Origin: Mycolicibacter longobardus
Lineage (GTDB): Bacteria > Actinomycetota > Actinomycetes > Mycobacteriales > Mycobacteriaceae
NCBI RefSeq assembly: GCF_002102265.1
Contig: NZ_LQPG01000008.1
Span: 62,001 to 126,000 of the forward strand
Direction: 5' to 3'
Length of the DNA: 64,000 nt
The translations under genes were made by a program, and so were the position numbers. Numbering within the stretch: the first letter of the stretch is position 1; every line of letters begins with the position of its first letter. Positions 23,788 to 32,667 of this stretch are shown one piece after another. The notes beneath the pieces are model-generated. The model worked only from the letters and a program-made list of their open reading frames with translations, had not been told where the DNA came from and searched no databases.

Positions 23788-26559
23788 ATGCGTACGGGTC
23801 TGGCGGACCGAAAGGTGGAGACTGCAGCCGTATGCGCATTCCTGGACCGCATCACTTCCGAACCCTCGACCCTGGTGCTCGAAGGGGAAGCGGGAATCGG
23901 CAAGTCCAGTTTGCTGTGGGAGGCAACCGAGGCCGCGGCAGCTCGGGGATATCAGGTCCTCTCGGCGCTGGGGGCACCGACCGAAGTGCGTTATGCCTAT
24001 GCCGCGGTGGCCGACCTGCTGGCCGACGTCGACCGACAGGTGCTGGCCGAACTGCCCGACGAGCAGCGTGCGGCCTTGGATCGGGTCCTGCTGGGCGGGG
24101 GTGACGGTCCGGCCAGCGACGAGCGGATGGTCGCCACCGCGTTCTTGGAGGTGATTCGTGGGTTGAGCCGGGTTGCGCCGGTGCTGATGTGTATCGACGA
24201 CGCCCAGTGGCTGGACATGTCGAGCCAGATGGTGATCGGGTTCGCGGAACGACGACTAACCGGCCGAGTCGGCCTGTTGATCACCGTGCGAACCGGCGCG
24301 ACGGGCGCCGCCGACATGTCCTGGCTGAACCCGGCGCGCCCGGACTCCGTGGCCCGGCTGCGGATCACCCCGCTGACGCTGGGCGGGGTGCACGCGCTGG
24401 TTGCCGCACGACTGGGCCGTACCTTGCCGCGGCCGACGATCACCCGTATTCACGAAATCTCTGGTGGTAACCCGTTTTTCGCGTTAGAGCTGGCGCGGTT
24501 CATCGCCGAGGAACCTGGCCGGGCCGCGGTCGGACTCCCCGATGCCCTCGCTGCGCTGGTGCATGACCGGATCGGGCAGCCCGGCGAAGATGCCCGTGCG
24601 GTACTGCTGGCCGTAGCCTGCGCTGTGCAGCCGACCGTGGAACGGGTGAGCCTGGCCACCGGCATCAGCCCCGACCGCGTCGTCGAGCTGGCCGAATCCG
24701 AGGCGGCCAGCGGGGTGGTTGAGCTGGACGGTAGCCGGATCCGTTTCCGCCATCCGCTGTTCGCCACCGGCGTCTACAGCGCCACCGGGCCGTCGGCACG
24801 CCGGGCCATGCATCGTCGGCTCGCCGACATCGTCGAGGAGCCCGAGCTGACCGCGCGTCATATGGCGCTGGCGGCCGCCACTTCTGACCCCGACGTGCTG
24901 CGTGCGCTCGATGCGGCCGCCGCGGCCACTCAGGCCCGAGGTGCCCCGGCGGTTGCCGCCGAGCTGATCGAGCTGGCCATCAGGTTGGGCGGCGATACCC
25001 CGTTGCGCCGAATGCGCGCTGCCGAACAGCACTTCCGCTCCGGCGAGATCACCCAGGCGCGCAACCACCTGCAATCAGCCCTCGACGAGCTGCCATCGCC
25101 GGGCTCGTTGCGCGCTGTCGCGTTGATGTCTCTCGCCGCGGTGATCGGGCACGACGAAAGCCTGGTGACGGCCGCTGATCTGCTGACTCAAGCCGTTGAA
25201 GAAGCTGCCGACAACCCGACTCTGCAGTTGCGTGCCCGGCTGCTGCTGATCCCGGTGACCGGGTTGATCGGCAACCTAAAAGAGTCAGTCGATCTCGCAC
25301 GCAGCGTGGTGAAGCAAGCAGAACAACTCGAAGAGCCGCCGCTGCTCAGCCAGGCGTTGACGATGGCGGCCCATGTGGGTTTCCTCTACGGCGGCCTCGG
25401 CGAGGATCGAAAGGCTCTGCAGGCGGCGTTGGACTTGGAGGTCCCGGACGGTGGTGTGCCGGGGACCTTCCAGGCCAGCGCCATCGCGCCGGTGATGCGT
25501 GGCTTGGTCGGAGAACTGCGGCAAGCGCGCGATGAGCTGCGTGCTGTCCACCAGCGCTTCCTGGCGCGCGGCACCGAAGTCGATACCGTGTGGTCAGCCA
25601 ATTACCTTGCCATGTTCGACATGTGGCTGGGTGACTACGCCGATGCCGAGGCCATAGCCGACGACAGCGTGCAGCGGGCCGAGCAGCTAGGTGGCAAACA
25701 CCTGCTCATCCATGCCTGGTCTACCCAAGCGATGATCGCGGCGTACATCGGGGAGGAAGAAACTGCACGTGCAGCAGCGGCGGCGGCAATCGCCGCCACG
25801 AAGACAACCGGCGCTGTATTTCTGATGGCCTCCGCGGCGACGGGATTGGGGTTTCTGGAGGTGTCGCGGGGCGATTACCCGGCTGCGGTCAAGGTGTTGG
25901 AGCCGCTGCTGGCGGAGTTTGATCCCGAGCACGGTACCGAGATCGCATTTGGCGCTTACCTTCCCGACGCGGTGGAGGCGTTGACTGCCCTCGGGCGGCT
26001 CGACGAGGCGGAACGGCTTATTGCTGCGCTCGAGGGCAACGGTGCCCGCCATGACCGGCCGTGGATGCTGGCCATGGGTGCCCGCGGACGCAGTCACCTG
26101 TTGGCTGCGCGTGGGGAACTGGAGGCGGCCGAACAGGCTGCCGAGGACGCATTGCGGTATCACGAGCGGCTGCCGATGCCGTTCGAGACGGCGCGCACGC
26201 AGTTGTTGTTGGGGCAGGTTCAGCGTCGTCGCCGCCGGAAGCAGGCCGCCCAGGCCAGCTTGCACGCGGCGCTGGAGACCTTCGAGCAGTTGGGTGCGCC
26301 GCTGTGGGTGCGACGTACCGCTGCTGAACTGGATCGGATGACCGCTGCGGTGGCGGGTGCGGGTCTGACCGCCGCCGAGCGGCGAGTCGCCGAGCACGCC
26401 GCGGCTGGGCTGTCCAATAAGCAGATCGCCGCCGAGTTGTTCATAGCGCCCAAGACCGTCGAGATGACGCTGAGCAGCGTGTACCGGAAGCTCGGCATCC
26501 GCTCCCGCGGCGGGCTGTTCGCTGCGCTCAACGTTGACGGAGTCCAGGGAAAACCCTGA
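23788..26559 (+). CDS. LuxR family ATP-binding (LAL/AAA) transcriptional regulator
   Basis: A 923-residue large ATP-binding LuxR-type regulator. The Walker A motif GEAGIGKSS is at residues 33-41, an AAA/NB-type ATPase region extends to about 300, and TPR-like helical repeats cover about 350-850. A C-terminal LuxR helix-turn-helix (about 860-912) reads LTAAERRVAEHAAAGLSNKQ and then IAAELFIAPKTVE. Such proteins sense a ligand, bind ATP and activate transcription. ATG 23788 is chosen because the sequence then aligns with its paralogue; the in-frame ATG at 23713 would cross the inverted repeat. No clear RBS exists, so leaderless translation is possible. Confidence 0.87.
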   Translation: MRTGLADRKVETAAVCAFLDRITSEPSTLVLEGEAGIGKSSLLWEATEAAAARGYQVLSALGAPTEVRYAYAAVADLLADVDRQVLAELPDEQRAALDRVLLGGGDGPASDERMVATAFLEVIRGLSRVAPVLMCIDDAQWLDMSSQMVIGFAERRLTGRVGLLITVRTGATGAADMSWLNPARPDSVARLRITPLTLGGVHALVAARLGRTLPRPTITRIHEISGGNPFFALELARFIAEEPGRAAVGLPDALAALVHDRIGQPGEDARAVLLAVACAVQPTVERVSLATGISPDRVVELAESEAASGVVELDGSRIRFRHPLFATGVYSATGPSARRAMHRRLADIVEEPELTARHMALAAATSDPDVLRALDAAAAATQARGAPAVAAELIELAIRLGGDTPLRRMRAAEQHFRSGEITQARNHLQSALDELPSPGSLRAVALMSLAAVIGHDESLVTAADLLTQAVEEAADNPTLQLRARLLLIPVTGLIGNLKESVDLARSVVKQAEQLEEPPLLSQALTMAAHVGFLYGGLGEDRKALQAALDLEVPDGGVPGTFQASAIAPVMRGLVGELRQARDELRAVHQRFLARGTEVDTVWSANYLAMFDMWLGDYADAEAIADDSVQRAEQLGGKHLLIHAWSTQAMIAAYIGEEETARAAAAAAIAATKTTGAVFLMASAATGLGFLEVSRGDYPAAVKVLEPLLAEFDPEHGTEIAFGAYLPDAVEALTALGRLDEAERLIAALEGNGARHDRPWMLAMGARGRSHLLAARGELEAAEQAAEDALRYHERLPMPFETARTQLLLGQVQRRRRRKQAAQASLHAALETFEQLGAPLWVRRTAAELDRMTAAVAGAGLTAAERRVAEHAAAGLSNKQIAAELFIAPKTVEMTLSSVYRKLGIRSRGGLFAALNVDGVQGKP

Positions 26560-26594
26560 TTCGCGCCGGGGCCAGTTTGGCTAGCGTCGGGTGA

Positions 26595-26879
26595 ATGAAC
26601 GACAGCGGATCGGCGCGTCAGTGCTTCCTGGTCGAGTGGTATCAACCCGATCTGGTCGATTCGGCCGTCGATACTGTCATCGACCGGCTCAGCCGCGTCG
26701 CGGCTGCCGCACGGGTGAACCTGCTGCTGACGCTGATCTCACCCAGCGACGAGACTCTGTTCGGGGTGTTCGCCGCGGATTCCGTCGATGCCGTCGTCGC
26801 GGTATGCCGCCAAGCCGGATGGCACGTCGACCGGATCACGGCTGGGGTGCGTGCGCGGATCGGTGCCACCGGGACCTAG
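26595..26879 (+). CDS. Small protein of unknown function (DUF4242-like)
   Basis: A 94-residue protein. FLVEWYQPDLVDSAVDTVID, VNLLLTLISPSDETLFGVFA and CRQAGWHVDRI give a ferredoxin-like strand-helix-strand pattern resembling the DUF4242 / SCO4226 family, some members of which bind nickel; no metal ligands are evident here. It starts 35 bases after the upstream LAL gene, so it may be its second cistron. Its TAG stop shares the palindromic CTAG (26876-26879) with the stop of the convergent LAL gene. Confidence 0.6.
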   Translation: MNDSGSARQCFLVEWYQPDLVDSAVDTVIDRLSRVAAAARVNLLLTLISPSDETLFGVFAADSVDAVVAVCRQAGWHVDRITAGVRARIGATGT

Positions 26880-29638
26880 GCATGGCCCGAGGCCAACGCC
26901 GCCGACAACCCGGAGCGGGAGCGGATGCCCAGCTTGCGGTACACCCGACTCAGATTCATTTCGACGGTCTTGACCGAGATGAACAGTTCGGCGGCGATCT
27001 GTTTGTTGGACATGCCTTCTGCTGCCAGCGCGGCTACCCGTCGCTCGGCTGCCGTCAATACCGGGCCGCTACCCGGGGAGTGATCGAGGCGGCCCAGTTC
27101 GGCCCGCGCCCGTGCGGCCCACAGCGGTGTGCCGAGCTGCTCAAAAGTCTCAAGCGCCGCACGCAGACTCGCCGTTGCGCCCGGGTAGCGCCGTCGTCGT
27201 CGCTGCAACGCGCCCAACAGCAACTGGGTGCGGGCCCGCTCGAAGGGCATCGGCAGCCGCGCATGGTGCGTCATCGCCAGGTCAAGGGCTTCGTGCGCGG
27301 CCGGTAACTCGCCACGGCCCGCCAGTACGTGGGCACGCCCGCGTGCGGCCACTGCCAGCGTCCAAGGCCAACCGTGAGTGGCGCCATGCGCCTCGAGCGT
27401 CTCGACCAGGTATTCGGCGTCGTCAAGGTGGCCCAGGGCGGTCATTGCTTCAATGGCGTCGGGCAGGTAGGCGCCTCCTTGCACATCGCAGCTTGGGGCA
27501 GTTCTGAATCCGTCGAGGAGGGGCTGCAGCACAGCCAGCGCGGCCGGATAGTTCTCAAGGGAGACTTCGAGGAAGCCCAGGGTCATGCGGGGCTCCTTGA
27601 GCAACTGCGGAGCGCCGATCTGATGGGAGGCGTCGATCGCGGATTGAGCCGCGGTGCGTGCTTCCACTTCGTGGCCGGTATATGCGGCGACCGCGGCTTG
27701 GACCGTCCAGGCGGTGACCAACGCCAGCCGGCCGTCCATCTGCTCGGCGCGTTCCACGGCCTCCCGCGCGGCCGCAGCGGCCTCCTCATAGCGGCCTGCC
27801 CACAGCGTGATCGTGGCGATACGCACGGCCGCCCACAGAATATCCACCTCGGTGCCGCCTTCCAGCATTCGCTGCTGCAGGGCGCGCATCTGAATACGTG
27901 CCTGCTCCAGGTCTCCGGAGTAGGCGGGCATCATCGCCGCGGCGCCGCTGGCCCGAAACCAGGTGGTGGCGCCCCCGTGCGGATCCTCCAGCTCCAGTGC
28001 GGTCCGCAGCGCCTCGTGATCCACACCGAGGCCGCGTGCGAACTTGCTGAAAACCGAGATTGACCGCGCCTGGCTACGCAGGTTGGGCACCCCGAGCTGG
28101 TCCGCGAGTTCGATCGCCTCCTGGGCGTGCGCCACGGCATCGTCGAAGCGGTCGAGCATGGCCAGTACCAGAACCAGCCGTAGCAGACACAGCAATCGCA
28201 AAGCGGCGTTGTCGCCGGCCTCGTCCGCCGCCTCGGCCATCATGTCCGCCGCCGCCACGGTGTCGTCGTCGTATGCCATTACCGCGCCCAGCCACATCAG
28301 CGCCATCGACCGCAACACTCCCGAGGGTGCGCTCTCCAGACTCGACTCCAGATGCCGACGTGCGGCTACCAGTGATCCCGCCCGGAACTGCAGCTCGCCG
28401 GCGCGGATCAGTCGCTGCGGGGTATCGCCGCCCAATTTGAGTGCCAGCTCGACCAATTCGGCCGCGGCCGCTGGAGCGCCTCGAGCGAAGGTGGCCTCGG
28501 CGGCCGCGTCGAGCGCCGACAGCGTGAGCTGGTCTCCGCTGGTGGCGGACAGCGCCAGATGCCGCGCTTTGACCTCGGGTTGATCGACGACTTCGGCGAG
28601 CCGGCGGTGCATGGCTCGCCGGAGCGCGGGCGCGGCGTCGGCGTACACACCGGTGGCGTACAGCGGATGGGTGAAACGTGCCTGGCTACCGTCCAGCCGG
28701 ACGATGGCGCGACTTGCCACCGAGTCGAGCAATTCGACGACGCGGTCCATCGTCAGGCCCGTGGCCCGGCCGATCAACTCGACGGTCGGTGCCGCGGCGG
28801 ATGCCGTCGCGAGCAATACCGCAGCCAGTTCGTCGTCGGCATCCCCGATTCGGTGACGCACCAAGGCGGCCAAAGTGTCCGGCAGCTCGTCCATGGCACC
28901 GGATTCGCCGGGTTCCGTCCACGTCGCGAGTTCGAGTGCGAAGAAAGGGTTCCCGCCGGAGATCTCGTGGATGCGCGCGATGGTCGGGCGCGGCAGTGTG
29001 TGACCCAGCCGCGCTGCGACCAGTGCATGCAAGCCGCCCAGGGGCAGTGCCCGGATACGCACCCGTGCGAGGGTTTCCGGCCTGCGGAATTGCAGCCGCG
29101 ACTGGATATCGAGCGACTCCGGTTCCCCGAGACGGACCGTGACCAACATTCCTGCTCGTCCGCTGAGTCGGCGGGCGGCAAAGCCGATCACCGCCTTACT
29201 GGAGGCGTCCAGCCATTGCGCGTCGTCAATGGCCAACAACACCGGTGCCTGAACACGGAGCTGCTCGATCACCGACAAGAAAGCGGTCGCGACAACGCGT
29301 TCGTCGGTGACCGGTCCGACCGTGACGTCGCCCAGCCGTGCGCGCTCGAGCGCCAGGCGCTGCAGGTCGGGCAGACGAGAGAAAGTCGCGTTGTCGACAC
29401 CGCTCAACAAGTCGGCTACCGCTGCATACGCGTAACTAACCTCGGCGGGCGATCCTCGCGCCGACAACACCCGAAACCCCCGCGCAACAGCCTGATCGGA
29501 AGCGTCAAGCAACAGGGTGGTCTTGCCGATACCCGGTTCGCCTTCCACCATTAATCCCGCGGGACCGATTTCGGTGCGTGCGAGAAAATCCGCTACCGCG
29601 CGATCCTCGGTATCCCGCCCGACCAATCCGCCCGACAC
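26876..29638 (-). CDS. LuxR family ATP-binding (LAL/AAA) transcriptional regulator, second copy
   Basis: About 920 residues from GTG 29638. Walker A GEPGIGKTT is at 33-41, with an AAA-type ATPase, TPR-like repeats and a terminal LuxR HTH (LTAAERRVAALAAEGMSNKQ, VKTVEMNLSRVYRKLGIRS). It is a clear paralogue of the gene at 23788-26559 and is transcribed towards it. The open frame continues more than 1 kb upstream of the start, but that stretch is antisense to the holin-like and fpg genes and has no domain content. GTG 29638 aligns the N-terminus with the paralogue. No good RBS is visible. Confidence 0.85.
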   Translation of the reverse strand: MSGGLVGRDTEDRAVADFLARTEIGPAGLMVEGEPGIGKTTLLLDASDQAVARGFRVLSARGSPAEVSYAYAAVADLLSGVDNATFSRLPDLQRLALERARLGDVTVGPVTDERVVATAFLSVIEQLRVQAPVLLAIDDAQWLDASSKAVIGFAARRLSGRAGMLVTVRLGEPESLDIQSRLQFRRPETLARVRIRALPLGGLHALVAARLGHTLPRPTIARIHEISGGNPFFALELATWTEPGESGAMDELPDTLAALVRHRIGDADDELAAVLLATASAAAPTVELIGRATGLTMDRVVELLDSVASRAIVRLDGSQARFTHPLYATGVYADAAPALRRAMHRRLAEVVDQPEVKARHLALSATSGDQLTLSALDAAAEATFARGAPAAAAELVELALKLGGDTPQRLIRAGELQFRAGSLVAARRHLESSLESAPSGVLRSMALMWLGAVMAYDDDTVAAADMMAEAADEAGDNAALRLLCLLRLVLVLAMLDRFDDAVAHAQEAIELADQLGVPNLRSQARSISVFSKFARGLGVDHEALRTALELEDPHGGATTWFRASGAAAMMPAYSGDLEQARIQMRALQQRMLEGGTEVDILWAAVRIATITLWAGRYEEAAAAAREAVERAEQMDGRLALVTAWTVQAAVAAYTGHEVEARTAAQSAIDASHQIGAPQLLKEPRMTLGFLEVSLENYPAALAVLQPLLDGFRTAPSCDVQGGAYLPDAIEAMTALGHLDDAEYLVETLEAHGATHGWPWTLAVAARGRAHVLAGRGELPAAHEALDLAMTHHARLPMPFERARTQLLLGALQRRRRRYPGATASLRAALETFEQLGTPLWAARARAELGRLDHSPGSGPVLTAAERRVAALAAEGMSNKQIAAELFISVKTVEMNLSRVYRKLGIRSRSGLSAALASGHA

Positions 29639-29749
29639 GACCAATATTCTGGCAACGAGCAAACACCTGCCGCACTCGATCAGCCGAATTGCCGTGGCGA
29701 TGCACGGGAAAAGCGGGTTTGGTCGACGCAGCAATGGCAGGATGACGCC

Positions 29750-30151
29750 ATGGCATCGTTCCTGATTCGTGCTGGGCTGACCGGACTCGCGCTGTGGGTG
29801 GTCACCCAGATTGTTCCCGGGGTCGAAATCGTCGGCGGTGACACCACGCTGCAGCGGGTGGGCATCATCTTCGTAATCGCCTTGATCTTCGGACTGGTCA
29901 ACGCGTTCATCAAACCGGTGGTGCAACTCCTGTCGATACCGCTGTACATCGTCACCCTGGGGTTGTTCCACATCGTGGTCAATGCGCTGATGCTGTGGAT
30001 CACCGCGTGGATCACCGACAAGACCGCCAAGCACTGGGGCTTGTACATAGCCGATTTCTGGTGGGACGCCATCTGGGCCGCGATCGTGCTGTCCCTGGTC
30101 AGCTGGGTCCTGTCGCTGGTGCTGCGCGACGCCCGGCGCATCACCCGGTAA
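29750..30151 (+). CDS. Phage holin family (PF04020-type) membrane protein
   Basis: A 133-residue polytopic protein with four hydrophobic helices and the conserved segment FVIALIFGLVNAFIKPVVQL followed by IPLYIVTLGLFHIVVNALML. This is the widespread YvlD-like family named after holins. Its function is unknown, and it is a normal chromosomal gene rather than evidence of a prophage. It lies 18 bases before the fpg-type gene and may be cotranscribed with it. Confidence 0.8.
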   Translation: MASFLIRAGLTGLALWVVTQIVPGVEIVGGDTTLQRVGIIFVIALIFGLVNAFIKPVVQLLSIPLYIVTLGLFHIVVNALMLWITAWITDKTAKHWGLYIADFWWDAIWAAIVLSLVSWVLSLVLRDARRITR

Positions 30152-30169
30152 GCAGGCAGACTCGAGGGC

Positions 30170-31033
30170 ATGCCCGAGCTGCCCGAAGTCGAAGCACTCG
30201 CGGACCATCTGCGCAGGCACGCAGTCGGCTGCACCATCGGCCGTGTCGACGTCGCGGCGTTCTCCGTGCTCAAGACCTTCGACCCGCCACTGGCGGCGTT
30301 GCACGGCCAGACCGTCACGGGCGCACATCGCTGGGGCAAATACCTCGGCATGCAGGCCGGCGAACTGCTGCTGATCGCGCACCTGTCCCGGGCGGGCTGG
30401 CTGCGCTGGTCCGACAAGCTGGCGCCGGCACCGCTTCGGCCCGGCAAGGGCCCGATCGCGCTGCGGGTGCACCTGGGCACCCCGGGACAGGCCCCCGGAT
30501 TCGATCTCACCGAGGCCGGCACCCAGAAGCGGTTGGCGGTCTGGCTGGTGGACGACCCGGCGAAGGTTCCCGGTATCGCCGCGCTGGGGCCCGATGCGCT
30601 GGCCGTCGGCGCCGAGGAGCTCGGGCGGTTGCTGGCCGGCCATAGCGGGCGCATCAAGAACGTCATCACCGACCAGAAGGTGATCGCCGGGATCGGCAAC
30701 GCCTACAGCGACGAGATCCTGCACACGGCACGGATCTCACCGTTCGCCACCGCCGCCAAATTGTCCTCCGATCAACTGACCGCGCTGCACGACGCGATGC
30801 GTGGCGTGCTCACCGATGCCGTGACCCGCTCGGTCGGCCAGCAGGCCGCCACGTTGAAAGGCGAGAAGCGCTCGGGGCTGCGGGTGCATGCCCGTACCGG
30901 CCTGCCCTGCCCGGTCTGCGCCGACACCGTTCGGGAAATATCGTTCGCCGATAAGTCCTTTCAGTACTGCCCGACCTGTCAGACCGGCGGCAAGGTGCTG
31001 GCCGATCGGCGGCTGTCGCGATTGCTCAAGTAG
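30170..31033 (+). CDS. Fpg/Nei family DNA glycosylase, full length
   Basis: A 287-residue base-excision-repair glycosylase/AP lyase. The catalytic N-terminus after Met removal is PELPEVE (Pro2 Schiff base, Glu3). The helix-two-turn-helix is in KNVITDQKVIAGIGNAYSDE. A zinc finger has Cys247, Cys250, Cys267 and Cys270. It corresponds by position to M. tuberculosis Rv0944 (Fpg2), which as I recall is N-terminally truncated there; here all catalytic parts are intact. Whether it removes 8-oxoguanine or oxidised pyrimidines cannot be decided. It forms a block with a holin-like gene and an SDR. Confidence 0.92.
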   Translation: MPELPEVEALADHLRRHAVGCTIGRVDVAAFSVLKTFDPPLAALHGQTVTGAHRWGKYLGMQAGELLLIAHLSRAGWLRWSDKLAPAPLRPGKGPIALRVHLGTPGQAPGFDLTEAGTQKRLAVWLVDDPAKVPGIAALGPDALAVGAEELGRLLAGHSGRIKNVITDQKVIAGIGNAYSDEILHTARISPFATAAKLSSDQLTALHDAMRGVLTDAVTRSVGQQAATLKGEKRSGLRVHARTGLPCPVCADTVREISFADKSFQYCPTCQTGGKVLADRRLSRLLK

Positions 31034-31077
31034 CGAGCCGACGTTTTTGACAGCTTTCACACAGCTATGCTGCCCTA

Positions 31078-31827
31078 GTGACCCGCCAGAAGATCCTCAT
31101 CACCGGCGCCAGCTCCGGACTGGGCGCCGGCATGGCCCGCGCCTTCGCGGCGCGCGGACGTGACGTGGCCCTGTGTGCCCGCCGGACCGACCGGCTCGAG
31201 GAGCTGAAAGCCGAACTGACGGCGAAGCATCCCGGCATCACCGTGGCGGTGGCCGCACTCGACGTCAACGACCACGATGCGGTCCCCAAGGTATTCGGTC
31301 AGCTCTCCGAGGAGCTGGGCGGGATCGACCGGGTGATCGTCAATGCCGGGATCGGCAAGGGCGCCCCGCTGGGATCCGGAAAGCTGTGGGCCAACAAGGC
31401 CACCATCGAAACCAACCTGGTCGCCGCGCTGGTGCAGATCGAGACTGCGCTGGAGATGTTCAAGTCCGCCGGCGGCGGGCATCTGGTGCTGATCTCATCG
31501 GTGTTGGGTAACAAGGGGGTTCCCGGCATCAAGGCGGCCTACGCCGCCAGCAAAGCCGGGGTGTCATCGCTGGGCGAGTCGCTGCGCGCCGAGTACTCGA
31601 GCGGCCCGATCAAGGTCACGGTCCTGGAGCCGGGCTACATCGAATCGGAGATGACGGCCAAGTCGGCGTCCACGATGTTGATGGTGGACAACGAATCCGG
31701 GGTCAAGGCCATGGTGCGGGCCATCGAGCGCGAAACCGGCCGGGCGGTGGTGCCGCCTTGGCCGTGGTCTCCCATGGTGTGGCTGATGCGCAGAATGCCG
31801 CCGAAGTTCACCAAACGCTTCGCGTGA
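31078..31827 (+). CDS. SDR family oxidoreductase (Rv0945-like)
   Basis: A 249-residue short-chain dehydrogenase/reductase starting at GTG 31078. It has TGASSGLG near residue 9, NAGIG near 91, and catalytic Ser and YAASK (about 156-160). The C-terminus is unusual for an SDR, ending in a hydrophobic, basic tail (PPWPWSPMVWLMRRMPPKF) that could associate with membrane. Gene order (fpg2, this SDR, pgi further on) matches Rv0944-Rv0946c, except that the sulfate-permease region is inserted here. It is convergent with cysW, with stops that abut. Confidence 0.87.
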   Translation: MTRQKILITGASSGLGAGMARAFAARGRDVALCARRTDRLEELKAELTAKHPGITVAVAALDVNDHDAVPKVFGQLSEELGGIDRVIVNAGIGKGAPLGSGKLWANKATIETNLVAALVQIETALEMFKSAGGGHLVLISSVLGNKGVPGIKAAYAASKAGVSSLGESLRAEYSSGPIKVTVLEPGYIESEMTAKSASTMLMVDNESGVKAMVRAIERETGRAVVPPWPWSPMVWLMRRMPPKFTKRFA

Positions 31828-32667
31828 TCACCCCACCGACTCCCTGACCCACTCCAGTGCCTTGGCTCTCTTTCGGTACACCATCAGCACTGCCTTGACG
31901 ATCAGGAACGCGACAGCCACGCCCATCAAAAGCGTTGACACGGCGTAGGCACCGTACTCGGCGCCGCGATGGTAGCGGTCGTTTGCCAGCAGGGTCAGCG
32001 TCTGGGTATGCCCCGGCAGGTTCGACGAAACCATGATGACGCCACCGAACTCACCAAGTGTCCGTGCCGTGGTCAGCACGATCCCATAGGTCAGCCCCCA
32101 GCGAATCGAGGGGAGTGTGACCCGCCAAAGCGTCTGCCACGCACTGGAACCCAGTGTCGCGGCAGCCTGTTCCTGTTCTATGCCGACCTCCATGAGCACG
32201 GGCTGGACCTCGCGTACGACGAACGGCAGCGTGACGAAGATGCTGGCCAGAACCATGCCGGGAACCCCGAAGATGATCTTGAGCCCGAGATTGTTCTCGA
32301 CAAAACCCAGAGCTCCCGATGATCCCCACAGCGTGATCAGTGCTACGCCCACGATGATGGGTGAGACCGCAAACGGAAGATCGAGGATCGATTGAAGCGC
32401 CGAACGCCCACGAAATCTATGGCGAACCAACAGGATCGATGTCGAAACACCGAACAGGGCGTTCAACGGCACTACGATGGTGACCACCAGGAGTGACAGT
32501 TTCAACGCCGAGATCGCGGCCGGCGTGGTCACCCAGGCCCAGAAAAGACCCAAGCCGTGCTGAAATGTTCGGTACAGGATCACCGACACCGGAGCGATCA
32601 GCATCACGCCGATGTAGGTCAGGACGGTTGCCCGCAGAAGGTGGCGCCCCTCCAACCGCACCGTCAT
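31828..32667 (-). CDS. cysW: Sulfate ABC transporter permease CysW
   Basis: A 279-residue inner-membrane permease subunit with six hydrophobic helices. The ABC-ATPase docking loop is in EQEQAAATLGSSAWQTLWRV, followed by GEFGGVIMVSSNLPG as in sulfate/thiosulfate permeases. The start overlaps the cysT end by 4 bases (ATGA). Normally CysT and CysW need a periplasmic binding protein and the ATPase CysA. Neither is encoded here; the next gene downstream is an SDR on the opposite strand. Confidence 0.9.
   Translation of the reverse strand: MTVRLEGRHLLRATVLTYIGVMLIAPVSVILYRTFQHGLGLFWAWVTTPAAISALKLSLLVVTIVVPLNALFGVSTSILLVRHRFRGRSALQSILDLPFAVSPIIVGVALITLWGSSGALGFVENNLGLKIIFGVPGMVLASIFVTLPFVVREVQPVLMEVGIEQEQAAATLGSSAWQTLWRVTLPSIRWGLTYGIVLTTARTLGEFGGVIMVSSNLPGHTQTLTLLANDRYHRGAEYGAYAVSTLLMGVAVAFLIVKAVLMVYRKRAKALEWVRESVG

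Noticed and set aside
29750..30151. Prophage marker (holin)
   Set aside because: The protein belongs to a widespread chromosomal family that is only named after holins. No other phage genes are nearby.
29639..30724. N-terminal extension of the second LAL regulator to 1282 residues
   Set aside because: The extension is antisense to the holin-like and fpg genes, lacks domains, and the paralogue starts at the position equivalent to GTG 29638.
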